In this document: one piece after another, positions 1 to 11,922 of the stretch
How positions within the stretch are numbered: the first letter of the stretch is position 1
Layout: each line of letters starts with the position of its first letter
NCBI GenBank assembly: GCA_019828595.1
Contig: JAHQRK010000012.1
Span: 620,001-684,000 of the forward strand
Direction of reading: 5' to 3'
DNA length: 64,000 nucleotides
From: Aphanomyces cochlioides
Lineage: Eukaryota > Oomycota > Saprolegniomycetes > Saprolegniales > Verrucalvaceae
The notes under the pieces: generated by a model
Databases searched by the model: none
Seen by the model: only the letters and a program-made list of their open reading frames with translations
Told to the model about the DNA's origin: nothing
Position numbers and translations under genes: made by a program

Positions 1-15
1 GTCCTCTTGACTCCA

Positions 16-3000
16 TTAAGATTGCTTGCAGATGACATCAGGGGATGCATCGAGTTCTAGCGCATCTGTCGCGGTTGACGTCGCCAAAGGTAAGAACGAC
101 AAGAGGCGATAAAGGGGCGGTGCAGTTGGAGCCGCCGCTGGCACCGCCGCTACCGCCGTGGACGGTTTCCCCTTTGGAGGAGATTTTGGCATGTGAGGAA
201 CGAGCTCGTCCTTGTTGCCACATTCACGCGGCGGGAAGAGCGTGCCTGGGAATTCATTCTCGTAGCTCGTTTGGAGCTCTTGCAAGATGACATCCGTCAC
301 CTACGACAGCTTTCCTCAGGCGACTGAGGGCGACAGGAGCGTGCTCACCGGGATGGCGTTCGCAGCATGGACCAAATACTCGGGATGGAGAATCAACTAC
401 AGCGAATGTCGACGAATGACGCCATGGGAATGCTTACCGCGGAGTCATCAAGCTTGTAGAAGATGTCGACGATCTCCTCAAAGGTCACCTTGAGGATCTC
501 AGGCTACAAAGAGAGCGATGAGAGGATGACAGTCGACTACATGCCGCTTACTTGCAAGTACTTGAGCAGCGCCAGCGCGACGCGGAAGATGATGACCCAG
601 CCGTAGACGAGAAAGCAATCGATCACGCGCACGACGGCGTCCGGCGGCAACGTATCGCAGTTTGTGAAGAGCGTCATGAACCATCTAGTCAACGACATCA
701 TGCCATGAGCGCAGCTTTTTCCATACCCCGACGCGCACATGCTCACGTGGAAATCCTCCGCTTCAAAATGCCCATGGAGGTCAGGAAGGAGCTGCTTGAC
801 GAGCATGTCCAGCTACAGCACGAGGAGGTAGCTCTACTAGAAGCGCCGCTTGTACCTGATAGAAGCGCAGATTGAGCATCGGCACGCCGGGGCGATACAT
901 GTCCATGAGCTCATACTGCGGCGAGACAGCAGTGGCGACGAAGAGCCAAAACGCCTGCGCTTCATTCCACTGCACGTTTGCGAGCAGAAACGCCGCTAAA
1001 AAGTTCTACAGACCGCTTCAGTGATGCCTGGTGCGACGTCGATGGACGTACCATGCCTTGGCAATATCCCATCTCGGTGTGCGTCGCTGTGAAGGCGCGC
1101 AAGACGCGAACGAGCGCGTCTTTCTTCTCCTCCACGTTTCCATTCGTCTCCTAGACAAGTAGTGAACTCCAACGCGAGAGACTCAGTCGTACGGATTTTC
1201 TCGTCTGCTTGCGCAAAGACGGTCGACCAAACGTGCGCTGGACATCCGCGTTGATCTGCTTGTCGTGCTCGAGCGTGCCAATCTCGCCACACTTGTCCAC
1301 GACGAGCGCATACGCCTCGGACCAGACGGGCGTCGACTTGAGCATGATCGACGCCCAGTGGAGCGCCTCGTCCGAGTCATACTCGCGACTGTCGTTCACT
1401 TGCGCGGTCAACGCCTGCGCCAAGTCGCACAAATACTTGTGAGTGTCCATGTCGGAGCACGCGCGCCACATCCAGTACTGAGGTCTACGTCCGCCGCGGG
1501 TGAGCAAGGCGACGACAATCTAGACGATCGGACCGGAACTCGAGGGGAAAACTTCGACGGATGCACGTCGTGCGGAGTAAATCATGCGACGCCACGTACG
1601 CTTGGAATCCCCTCGTCGTCTAAAGATCTCTGAATGTGTGGCCAGGAATGAACGAGGTACCTGTGCGAGGCGGTGGAGGTCGACAACCGTCAAGTACGGC
1701 ATCACTCGAGCTGCGATCGCATGCCACCGCACGGATTGATTCTTGATGGCCTGATAGCATTGAGAGCGCTAGCTTCGCAGCGGCAGTCTCCTCGGTGGCG
1801 TACCTCTTCCAAGACAGCGATGGTGATCTCGACACGCTCTTGCGCTTTCTTGGCGCGCGTCTCGGCGACTTTAAGGCAGAGAACGAGTTGTCTATTGGCA
1901 ACACGGAGCTGCTCGACCGCTTCCACCGACTCGCTTGGCTACACCACGGTAGGTCTAGTCGTCAACGCGGAGGTTTGTCGTACTTGGAATTTATGCGCGA
2001 GCGGCGTCTTCACTTCGTTGCTCGTTGGCGCGGCAATCTTGCTCTCGATGAGTTGATCGAGCTGCACCATGTTGCATCCTACAACGCGATCGTGCGTCGA
2101 GAGGAGCGCAAGCTTGTACCTTTCGAGAGAGCCTCCGAGCGCAGCGTGGCTTCTCGAGCAAGTTTGGCTTGCAAGCGAGCGTCCGTGTCCTTGACAAGCG
2201 CTTCAATTTGCGCTTTGATCTCGCGGTTCGCTTTGGCGAGTTGACGAACTTCTTGCAGACCTGTCCGCTCTCTTACAGCTCATGATGGAGGAGGACATAC
2301 TCTTGTCGTTGTCGATCGCATTCTTGCACGACGTACAGAGGCGCAAAAGCCGCGGCGGCGCGCCTCTCGACAATTGAATCATGATCATGTGGGACGAGCA
2401 AGGGTGGCAAAAGATGTCGAGGCACATGCGGCACTACAGAGAGCTGTCAGAGCTCAAGAAGCAGCGAGATGACGACATGATGACGGCGATTCTGCATTGT
2501 AAACTCGACATGGCAAGCGGCACACGTTGTCACGGCAAAGTCGTCTTTCCAAAAGCGATCCTAGCGTCCATTGAGCCGCCAGGACGACGACGTCGTCGTT
2601 GCGCCAGTACCTCGAGCGCAATCGGGTATTCCGGCTGGTCGTCCCAGTGCGGAAGACACGAGTTGAGGCACGCCACGTACGCTTTCATCGCGTCTTGCTT
2701 GCTCATTTCGCCCAAGTTGTCCCATTTCCGCCTACCGAGTAGATTCCAATCGGCGACTCGATGAAAATTTGTACATGATTGTGTTGGAAGAACCGACGAT
2801 GCCGCCGCAGAGCGATGGCATCCACGAGACGGCTACAAGAGCGTCATCTGCCACGTAGAACCGACGTCTTCTCTACCTGGCTGTGGCGTCGCGTGGGTTG
2901 TAATCAATCGAACTTCCGATTCTTTTCGTTCGCGGCAGATCGCGGCAGGGCCTTGATCCACGAGGCATTGCAGACTAAAGAGTGTGTCTTCCTGCTGCAA

Positions 3001-3180
3001 GAGCGACTGGATCACGTCTGTATCGACCGCGCGGTGCGATCCATTGTAATACTTGTTGAAAATCGACGCGACGAGTTTCACAGCGCGGTCATACTTGGCC
3101 AAGACGACGTGGTCGTCCTCCGTGTCGTCAACCACGTCGAACGGTGCGACTTGACTCGCTTGATCGAGCCACACCGCCAT
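16..3180 (-). CDS. ACBP - FYVE - coiled coil - TBC (Rab GTPase-activating) multidomain protein, multi-exon
   Basis: Predicted membrane-associated Rab GAP. Reading down the minus strand: an acyl-CoA-binding-like segment (GRRKWDNLGEMSKQDAMKAY, about 2735-2660); a FYVE finger (FWKDDFAVTTCAAC, then RRHH joined across a 40-odd nt intron to CRMC, then FCHPC and LCTSC, 2560-2310); a coiled coil (1926-1702); and a TBC domain (about 1500-470). Both TBC catalytic fingers are present: INADVQRTF (I-x-x-D-x-x-R) near 1240 and GYCQGM (Y-x-Q) near 1050. An intron sits inside the TBC domain between SMCAS and WFMTLFT. Known of the families: FYVE binds PI3P and TBC accelerates Rab GTP hydrolysis. The last exon is Pro/Ala-rich and stops at 16. 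The start is uncertain; 3180 is the first ATG ahead of AKYDRAVKLVAS, and an upstream exon near 3480 is possible. Around 2760-2790 the ACBP part reads best in three successive frames, so a local sequence error or lesion is likely. Confidence 0.8.
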
Positions 3181-4115
3181 ATCCAAGCTCGAGGCGACTC
3201 GTGGGGCTACAATCTCGTTTCAGCCGTTTCGCGACGCTTCCTCCACTTCCTTGTCCATCAAAGCGTGCGTTGGCATGGCAGACGTCGAGCACCATGTTGT
3301 CCATGACATGGAATCGTTGGACTGCATGTTGAAGTATCTCTCGAAGGCACCAGCCACCTTCGTCTTTCTGAGATTTGGAGAGTGTCTACAGCAGTCTGGA
3401 GACAACGCCACGCAGTCAAGTAGCTCGTCGCGGGCGGCGGAAGCCTCTCGGACGTCCTGGAGCCCTCCGCACCACATGGACGTCAAGCACTACAGGTCGA
3501 CCCATCCAGCTGGCCTCGCATGGCATCTTTCATTGGCAGAATGTCACAGTGAGAGTGGCCCATGAGAGTGGCCTAGGCCTGTGACTGGCTGGTCGAGTCA
3601 TGTGTTGATTCCAGAAGCACCACTGTGTCGCATGCTTGCCCAAGCTGTCGTCAAGTACCACCAGTGCATGCCAGCCACCACCACACAATCCCAAGGGCGG
3701 ACTTGGACACCGCATTGGTCGTCGTCGTCGCGACTGGAGCTGGGCTTGAGAGTCGATTGCCCATTGAGAGAGAGAAACGGAAAGATCTGAAAGACGGAGA
3801 GAAAGCTACGGAGTAGTGTATATACGAAACGATCCATGTGGATTGCTCAATACTGCTAGAAAGACTGCGACAACGCACGATGGAAGGTTTGTATGGATGG
3901 ACGGGACATTGGCAATGCCATCCATGGTTCCTCCTCCCGGCTGCTGCTGCTCTCTTCACTCTCACATGAAATTTTCCCACCTGCCAGCTGGCAGCGTATT
4001 TTAAAAACCCATGAAGCGGTGCCGTATACAAATTTCAAGATGAAAAATAGAAACAAACAATTAAAATCGACCCGCGCAGTGGATCATCCGAGGCAGAGTT
4101 TAATCTACCACGAAC
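3181..4115. other. Intergenic region between divergent ACBP-FYVE-TBC and sestrin genes
   Basis: Contains short open frames only, one of which (3486-3220, minus strand) may be a 5' exon of the TBC gene. Otherwise probably the shared promoter region of the two divergent genes. Several short GC-rich local repeats such as AGTGGCCCATGAGAGTGGCC lie at 3550-3575. No recognised RNA or mobile element. Confidence 0.4.
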
Positions 4116-6017
4116 ATGTATGGACCTCGTGGCGATGAACACATTGCGGCGCGGAAGGAGTGGTTCTTTCGACGACTCCTGAGCTCAGATGCACGCCAAC
4201 GCGCGATTACGATGCAGAAGATCCGAGACGAGCTCGCTGCGATGGAACCACAGCTCTTGGAAGCCCACTTGGGGTCGCTACGACGACTTGCGCGCGAAGC
4301 ACCGCTTGCAGATGTTCGCACGGGATGTCTCTCGATTCTCGACGAGCTCCAAGTTTCGAAAGATGTCGACGACGATATTCCAGTGTCGTATTATATTGAT
4401 CAAAAAGACGTGATCGACGTCGCGACGAATGAAGATCCCGAGCTCGATGAGATCTTTGTCAAGTGTTTTCTCCAGTCGGGACGTGTTTCCCATCTCACAC
4501 GACTCCTTGCATGGCATACTCCATATTTACAAGTACTCCTTGTCCTTTTTTTCGCGCGTTGATCTTAATTCTTCTCGTAGATGCATCGCGGTTTGATTTC
4601 GTCTATCATGCTGAGCGGTATGTCGACAACCAGTCAAGTCCTAATTCATCGATGTATAGATGGACCACTCCCTGTCGAATGGCGCAACTACATTGCGCTC
4701 ATGGCCGCCTCGGAATACCGATGCCACTACGTGAGCATTCTCCAACAACATTACTTTTTGATCAACGGTGGCGATGCAACTTGGCTTGATGGACTCGACT
4801 TTGTGCCGCCCAAGCTTGCGCGCCTTCACAGCCTCAATGCCCTCTTGGCTCATCAACCATGGCTTGTTACAAGCGACGACGTTGCCGACTTGGTATTTTT
4901 TAGGCTTTTCGTTGCGATAACTAACCTAGTCGGTGTAGCTGGCATCGGGTAGTGATGGCGCTTCGTGGTCTGTGTCAGAGCTCGTGCATGCAATTATCGT
5001 TCTCTGCATGTTTCATTCGATTTCAAGCATTGCGCTCGGCCTTGGATGTGTCGATGAGGTCGATATGGTGCTATTGACGAGCAAGGCATTTGCACCACCA
5101 TATCGCCGATCACGAAGGAAGAGCAGCAGTTTGAGCAGTTCCGGGCGAAAGAGCGAATCGAGCGGGCCAGAGTATGATCTCGCTTCGATCGAGAAGGAAG
5201 AAGCTATCTTGCGCGATCGTTTGCTTCGAGATCCGTCGTCGTCATCGGACGAAGACAATGACGATGATTGCGAAGAAGAAGAGAGCGAGGAAACGAACGG
5301 CGAAGAAGGCTATTTCGATCTTGCTGCCCTTCCAGGTATTATTTCCGCAGTGACGCAATGATGGATGCTGATATGATTGTGTTGTAGGAAGCATCAAGCG
5401 ACGACGGCGCGGCGAGTCCGTGGAATCTCATTACAAAGGCGATATGTGGCGCTACTGCAGTGAGACGATCGAAGAATATACTGACTTTGACGTCCGATCG
5501 AGCGAGTACAGCGTGCTTCACACGGAAGACTTTTCATGGGACGAGCATTGCTTTTCGCTTGTGAATCGCTACTTTCCAGGCCCAGGGGTGCGATCGCCTT
5601 CCTCATGAACACATTCTAACACCATGCGATGCATAGGGATCTATCCTGGAAGAGCTTTTCAAGCTGACGATGAAGCTCACGTACAACACGTACGGCGCAC
5701 ATCCCAACCAAGAAGACGAGTCGGTCGACACGACGCCATTTCGCCATGCGATCTGGTATTATGTCCATCGCATCTACGGCATTTGCCACGATGACTACGA
5801 CTACAAGAACGTGAATCACTTTCTCAACCGCCCGACGAAACTCTTTGTCAAGAAGGTTGCGTGCACGCCGTGGCGTGTGAATGCCAAAGATGTCGAGCAT
5901 TTCAGCCACACCTTGACGGCATCCGAGAAATGTCACGTGACGCTCCTTGCAGCCGAAGCGCGCAAGCAAGCAGGACTCATGTACGGCCTCCGCGCCGTCA
6001 TGCAGCACTTTTTGTGA
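4116..6017 (+). CDS. Sestrin family protein, five exons or more
   Basis: Sestrin: in animals a leucine sensor acting on GATOR2/TORC1, with an N-terminal alkylhydroperoxidase-like half. Exon 1 (4116-4532) starts MYGPRGDEH. Exon 2 from 4581 carries GPLPVEWRNYIALMAASEYR, then CHYVSILQQHYF and GGDATWLDGLDFVPPK. The next exon has WSVSELVHAIIVLCMFHS followed by an acidic Ser-rich insert. The last exon has LTYNTYG, VDTTPFRHAIWYYVHRIYG, CHDDYDYKNVNHFLNRP and LLAAEARKQAGLMYGLRA, and ends at TGA 6017. By memory of human SESN2, the Thr, Thr, Thr, Arg and Glu of the leucine pocket are retained (TYNT, VDT, FR, SEK). The peroxidase-like Cys and Tyr are kept, but the aligned His is Gln, with a His two residues further on. 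Introns are about 40-55 nt. It converges on the GNAT gene, leaving about 50 bp between stops. Confidence 0.9.
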
Positions 6018-6067
6018 GAGATTCCATGGGCAGGGTCTCGTATTTAAACATAAAGCATGTCGTTTTG

Positions 6068-6927
6068 TCACTCATGCAGGAGATTTTGACGACTCGATGG
6101 GTCTTTAAGCTGCGTCATGAGCAACCGCACGAGCGAATCCAAGGACTCGTCTTCTGACGCTTCCAACGAAACGCTGGTCGTCATGTTGTCATCCAATTCA
6201 CCATCGAGAGAGGAGGCAACAGCCAAAAGTTTCTCGAGAGGCAACTAGGAATCAGTAGTGAGGTTAGTCAGCGAAGGAGTTTGTACGCTGGAAAAGATAG
6301 ACGATAATAGCGTGGTCGAGTCTTGTTCGCTCTGCATGTTGTTACCGATGACTTGTGCGAGGAAATCGCCCATCATATCTGGGACCTCAGTGTTTGTCTC
6401 GTCTTGGACTAAGTGTTTCTACAACATAGAAGTTATCACAGTAGTGGAACTTCCACGTACGCGATATACAATGTATCGAGACGAAAAGTCTGGAAGAAAG
6501 CCACCGGAGTACTCATGAAATGAATGCGCTTGTGCCCATGCTTCAATCTTGGGTGATGCATCGCTGAGAAATGCCAGGTGTTCGTAAGTTGGTCGTTCGT
6601 CTAGCAATAGAGTTTCGATTTGAGCCACAAACTGCGATCCAATCCCTACACCACATTGTGAACACATCGCTGGCCTCATATACCTTGTTGCTGACGTCCT
6701 GGTGCAACAGCGAAATGCTCTATGGTTGCTGTGGATGAAGCGTCGTCCATGACGATACTGGCAGCCGCAACGAAATCCGAGTGGTGGGCATCGTTCATAA
6801 CATAGATCCAGGCATCCTGACGGCTGTGCTTGGCAAACGGAAAGGACTTTCCACAATCTACATACGCTGCACCCAGAAACGCTTCGACGGCGTCCCATTC
6901 CTCAACATCAGCGCGGCGGACTAGCAT
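6068..6927 (-). CDS. GNAT-family N-acetyltransferase with C-terminal extension
   Basis: Starts MLVRRADVEEWDAVEAFLG at 6927, typical of the first strand and helix of a GNAT fold. It continues through IEHFAVAPGRQQQGIG, the acetyl-CoA-binding motif A (Q/R-x-x-G-x-G/A), which spans an intron near 6690-6650. It then reads GSQFVAQIETLLLDE and FYAS-type C-terminal strands (AHSFHEYSGGF). A further intron near 6420 and one at about 6286-6247 lead to a Ser/Leu-rich tail (LPLEKLLAVASSLDGELDDN) that stops at 6068. The tail continues past the catalytic fold and is unlike the usual end of the family. Substrate is not predictable from the sequence. The 3' end faces the sestrin stop. Confidence 0.75.
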
Positions 6928-8278
6928 CGTTGGATATTTCTTGATTTTCGTGGAAAATATTTGAAAATTGCAATTTTCCGATTTTCAAGATCTTGCCGTA
7001 TATTATTTCTCGACGGTCATTTAGACATGTTTTGCACCTTTTTGTTGCATTTTCTGAGGCATCTCAGCGATGGTGATAAGATACGTACGTTGCAGGGACA
7101 GTAAAACAGTAGAGAGGGTACAGACTGTAGCTCTCAAATAAAGCCGACGTTTCCAACCTCTCCTTTCACCAGTTTGCCCATTTTATTACTTAATTCGGAC
7201 ATAATAAAAATAAGATACTAAATTGTTAAGATACAGTATACGGTATTTTGGAAATACTACACCATTTGCCGGTTTAGTTCGTTTAACTTGCGATATATTT
7301 CGTATCACGTGCAATATATTTCGTATGACTTGCATTTAATTTCGTGGCCCGCGACGAAAATCGATTTATATCGTACCAGCTTCGCGGGAAGAAATGTGAT
7401 TCCGATTCAACCCAGTAGTTCAACGGGATTGGCATGACTTGCATTATATTTCATACCTCTTGCATTTAATCTCGTATTTTTTAGTATATTTCGTATCGCG
7501 TGCATTTAATTTCGCAGAGAAGAGAAAAAGTCCATAGAAAAATAACAAAAAATTGTTATCGAAGTCATAAGAAATTGATGGGACACTTCAATCGCCATAT
7601 AAGTCAATGCGAGCATCAAGCAAGCTCAGCAGAGTTCATATGCGGCTGCCCGTCGCAAATTCATAGTTCAAGCCAACACTGCAACACATGTGAAACTTCA
7701 TATCTCAATAGGAGATTGAATATATTTTGCATTTATACGAATTTAAATGCACGTGATACGAAATATATGCTAAAAATTCGAAATTAAATGCAAGAAGTAT
7801 GAAATATAATGCAAGTCATGCGAAATATAAATCGATTTTCGTCGCGGGCCACGAAATTAAATGCAAGTCATACGAAATACATTGCAAGTCATACGAAATA
7901 TATTGCACGTGACACGAAATATATCGCAAGTTAAGCGAACTAAACCGGCAAATGGTGTAGTAGTTTTAATATTATTGATTTGATACAAATTTTGGGCAGC
8001 GGCGCAATCGAATCACGCCAAAGTACCGATCCGCGAATCGATCCCATTGGCTGATTTTTCAATATCAGCATTTGATTGGTCGAAATGGATCTTGAATGTC
8101 GTATTAGCCAATCAAAACGATTGATAAACGACTCAACAAATCACGCCTATATCCGAAATTTTGCTCAAAAGCACAATATTTGAGAAAAATATTATGCATT
8201 TCGGATAGGTCCGCTCTTTTTTCTTCTAGTCGACAAGGCCCAGAAGCATCATTTTGGTGTGGGGTCAACGGAAGTAAG
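6928..8278. other. AT-rich intergenic region containing a foldback element
   Basis: No gene is supported. The region holds the 708-bp inverted-repeat element described separately (7255-7962). Either side is AT-rich DNA with no coding frame. The part from 7963 to 8278 is presumed promoter of the SEP-UBX gene. Confidence 0.5.
7255..7962. mobile_element. Foldback/MITE-like element with long terminal inverted repeats and TA ends
   Basis: The left end reads TACTACACCATTTGCCGG and the right end is its reverse complement, CCGGCAAATGGTGTAGTA. Homology continues inward about 200 bp in both arms, with interruptions (for example CCCGCGACGAAAATCG against CGATTTTCGTCGCGGG). Both arms contain many short repeats of the type ATACGAAATATATTGCAAGT. 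TA at both outer edges fits a TA target duplication of the Tc1/mariner/pogo group. The middle (about 7516-7735) is unique and has no transposase, so it is non-autonomous. Confidence 0.85.
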
Positions 8279-9098
8279 ATGGCCAACGTGTTTGGCTTCG
8301 GAAGACTTCGCGAAGAGCGCAAGGATGACAGCGACGACGAGGAAAAGCAGTCGTACTATACGGGTGGCACATCGTCTCAAGGAGGTGGAAGTGGATTGAG
8401 CGTCTATGGCAATCCAACGGGAGGACCCCCGAGCGTGGACAATATCATTTCCCGTGCACAGCAACAAGGTCATGCTGCTGCGGAAGATGATGGATCTGTC
8501 GTGCCTGCCCACGTCATTACGTTCTATGCCGATGGGTTTACAGTGGACGATGGGGAATACAGACGTCGAGACGACGAAAGCAACCGAGAGTTTCTCATGG
8601 CGATCGAACGAGGCGTCGTGCCACGCGAGTTGGAAGCCCTGCACACGAGAGGAGAACATGTCGACATTTCCCTCGTCGACAAACGGCATGAACAGTACAA
8701 GGGGAAACCGAAACCACAGTACGAAGCGTTTGCAGGTCATGGCCAAACCATGGGCTCATCTGCGGTATGTATCTGTTCTGGTTGATGGTAGTCTTAGCGT
8801 CTTCTAGGTCGACAGCAATGCGATCGTTCATGAAGCCAGTGAAACACTCAAACCACTTGATTCGACTCAGCCCACGACTGTGATTCAAATCCGTCTTGCG
8901 AATGGCGGTCGAGTGCGAGAAACGATGAATCATACTCACACAGTCCGAGACATCCACGCGATTGTGGCTCGAGAAGGTGCTGCTGGCCAACCATATGTGC
9001 TTCTCGCTGGCTTTCCCCCGAAGCCCATTGTGAGCCAAGACGCAACGCTGCAAGAAGCTGGCTTGCTTGGTGCCGCCATCACCCAAAAATGGGCTTAA
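8279..9098 (+). CDS. p47/UBXN2-type SEP-UBX protein, likely CDC48/p97 cofactor
   Basis: Two exons, 8279-8764 and 8808-9098, with a 43-nt intron beginning GTATGT and ending CTAG. Start chosen at MANVFGFGRL because the upstream frame is not conserved-looking. Order: a short Asp/Glu-Gly-rich N-terminus with SGLSVYGNP, a SEP domain (about residues 75-140: ITFYADGFTVDDGEYRR ... VVPRELEAL ... VDISLVDKR), and a UBX domain at the C-terminus (TVIQIRLANGGRVRETMN ... VLLAGFPPKPI ... LLGAAITQKWA). The S3/S4 loop reads FPP rather than FPR, resembling p47 (FPN). There is no UBA domain, so it is closer to the p37/UBXN2B form. Family role: recruits the AAA ATPase p97 for membrane fusion and protein extraction. 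Acts in cytosol or nucleus. Confidence 0.9.
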
Positions 9099-9134
9099 CT
9101 CATCATTGAACTGAACTTGGATCGTTTTTCGTTG

Positions 9135-11229
9135 TTACAATTTTCGCAACGTCAAGAAACCTTGCGCTCTCTCATCGATGTTGTACGTGACGGTCACTGC
9201 TGCACGAGGTGGCAAGGCAAGGAACTCACAGATTGTGATTCCAGTCACATTACCCGCTGAATGGCGTCTCCTTCGAGCATCCGCTTTCTCTCTGGAGTGA
9301 GATGTTAACCTCCACGTGACAATCAGGCTCTCTACCCGGATGATATCACAAGGGCCGGCTCGCCATTGATGGCGATTTGAATCGTTGGGGTGTAATCTGT
9401 GAAAAAGCTGGCTTGGAGCTGGTAGAGTCCAGGGACCAAAGCTGTGATCGTGTCGGATCCTTTCTCCCAAGCAAAGATGTCTGGATTTGTGTTGACGACT
9501 TGCACACTCCAGCAAATAGTTTGACGCGGTGTCGGTCGCCCGTTTTTCCATATCTAAAGGGATCAAACTGAGGTCACCGTCGAAGACATACCCAGCGACC
9601 GACACATAGTTCTCCACGCATTTGCCGTCGTAAGCAATCCACATCGTCGACAAGTGCTTTGAAATCACTGTCGTCTGTCTTGGCGCTGATCGTCTCCTGC
9701 AGAGCTGCGAGCGCTTCGTTCACATTCGAGACATTGCATTTCGTGTCAAGAAGGGTGCACGCATCCTTGATCCCCATCTAAAGCAAAGCCGACTTAACAT
9801 GATAAACTGGACTTGCAAGACCTTAATGGCGAGTTTTGCACGGAGTTCTTCCATTGCGGTGGTCCAGTCGTCGATTTCTTTGCGTTGATCGCATTGCTAC
9901 ATGCACTTGTAAGCCACTTTCTTGGAATCATACATACGATGTCGCGCAAATGTTGAGCAACCTTGTCGCCGTGATCTCGAAGCTTACACTGAAGCATGTC
10001 TTGCATACGCGTCAGTTGTTGTGTCAAGTCATCTTGCCATGTCGTTGTAGCTTGCTCGACCCACGTATGAAGCTCTTGCACTTTCTCGCTCAGTGATGCG
10101 TCCATTTCTTCTGTTGCTCAAGTGACATTGATGCTCAACTCGGTGAAGAAACTACTTGCCTCGGTTTACTTTGCGTGACAAGAGCTTAATCACATCTGCC
10201 TTGGCGCATTTCTTTTGCAAAGAGGTTGCTACTTCATGTTGCCATGATGCCTGAGATGCTTCCAAGCGTTCCATGAGTTGTTTCTGTTGAGGGTTTATTC
10301 GATAGACTTGAAATGAGAGTTTTACCTCTTTCATTTCGAAGTCATCTCGCCCGAGCTTTGATTCCAAGACCAACTTGACGTCGGATGCCATAGCCCTTTG
10401 CCGCTACGATCTGAACTAAGAATAAGAAATGAAGAGCAGCCTCACCAGTTGGACATGCCACTCGGACGCCATCGTTGCAAGTGCTTCATCTATATGTCTT
10501 TGTAGTTTATTCAGCTCATCTCGAGTTGAAGCAGCTTGGTCGGCAATGTGACTGCGTACTCCGGACTCGATTTGACTGAGGGTTTCTTGATGATGCCGTC
10601 CTTGCGCTTTGGAGATGCGTCGATCGAGTGCAGCGATCGTCTGTTCCACCTACATTTTCAATCGTTTGAGTCATCAACATGATAATCAGAGAACCTTGGA
10701 GATTTTGATTTGAAGTACGTCATTTGTGGGAACGTTGTCCTTTGAGGCAAAAACATTGTTAGCTTGCTCCATCACCTATTCGGGTATCCTTACTCCAGCA
10801 CAAAAAGATGACGCATCATACATTTGTCGTTGCTGCGTCTTGCATTTCCTGGATAGCATCGGTCAATGGACCTATTGTGTGGTCGAGGCGTCGTTTCAAT
10901 TGTTCGCCACATGCAACTACTCTCGCCTCAACGTCCTCCTGCGTCACGCATTTCTTTTGGATCTTACGCACGTTGGCAACAAGCGCGAGGAATTCTTGCC
11001 TGGACACTACCGCACTCGTTTCAAGGTCTTTCGTGGGCATTTTCAGTGTATCTTGTATTCGGTCGATACGGCTATCGATTGTCTCGAGCATGGTGGCATG
11101 ATTCGAGACAATCTTAGCAATGGCTTGCAATGTTGTCTTGACAATTGTTTGGATGTTCCGCCACTCGGACTCGCCGGCAAGAAGATGCGTGAGACCCACG
11201 AGACCTCCTCCTCCTCCTCCTGGCTGCAT
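9135..11229 (-). CDS. Coiled-coil protein with C-terminal beta-rich (C1q/TNF-like) domain, multi-exon
   Basis: Starts MQPGGGGGGLVGLTHLL at 11229 (the Gly run is a CCT repeat); an in-frame upstream Met at 11526 is possible but the added sequence looks non-coding. Long heptad-like helices follow over several short exons: 11190-10816, 10649-10416, 10391-10152, 10105-9794 and 9777-9574 (for example MLETIDSRIDRIQDTLKMP, MEQTIAALDRRISKAQGRH, MDASLSEKVQELHTWVEQAT). The last part (about 9560-9135) is beta-rich with GSDTITALVPGLYQLQASFF, TIQIAINGEPALVIS and LALPPRAAVTVTYN, ending GFLTLRKL. This pattern resembles C1q/TNF jelly-roll ends attached to coiled coils in many protist proteins; the fold is inferred. 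Likely a multimerising structural protein; no specific function can be assigned. Confidence 0.7.
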
Positions 11230-11703
11230 GACGACTTTTGTTCGAAAGTGTAACTGCCAAAGTTTCGCGCGCTTTTTGTGAAAGATCTCAACTTGCAGAT
11301 CACTTCTATTTTTCATTCCACGCAGCAAGAGCGCCGTCCTCATGTAGTCCTTTCTCTTTGGTGACGCCTTGCTCCCCTTGCATCCATGTAATCTCCTGCT
11401 AATTCGACTCTTTGTCATGAAGGTACCAGATCGCACTCGACGTAGAGTAATTGCTCTCTTTCCAGACTTGTAAGTAGAATGGAGATACCCTTCAGCGATG
11501 TTCAATGGGCTTCGGCTGGGGGTCAACCCGACTTGTCCCTTGCTCTTTTAATTGCATTGGGAGAGCCCCCAAATGGAATTAGTTCTACGGCGATGTCGAC
11601 GATGGCATAATGAAGAACGACTGAGCTGTGATGAGCCCTAATGGGATTCATTTAGCCTCAGCTGCCAGCCGTCCAGAATCTTTTCGTTGACTCGCTGGAC
11701 CTC

Positions 11704-11922
11704 CTAGACATCCTTTACAACCTGCGATCTTTTGTGCTCGTTGCGCTGCACCCCAAAGATTGTGCCCGTCGAAGAGATACCGAAGGCAATACCATGTCGT
11801 TTAGGAATGCAAAGATCCGAAGATACTCTATGATGGATGGCCTTCTTGCTGCTCGTTGGAGTGTATTCCACCTGGTCGATGACGTTTTCACTGTGAGGTG
11901 ATCTACACCTTTTGACGTTCAA
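11704..11922 (-). pseudogene. Possible gene fragment cut by a transposon end
   Basis: A 72-codon frame whose first codons lie inside the left inverted repeat of the element at 11904, and whose frame beyond its stop codon continues openly (EVQRVNEKILDGWQLRLNES). It contains GIAFGISSTGTIFGVQRN. No family recognised. It could equally be chance. Confidence 0.25.

Noticed and set aside
1795..2244. Plus-strand 149-codon frame
   Set aside because: Antisense to the coiled-coil and FYVE-linker part of the TBC gene, which has domain support.
11205..11222. CCT microsatellite as a possible regulatory repeat
   Set aside because: It encodes the Gly run at the start of the coiled-coil protein, and simple coding repeats explain it.
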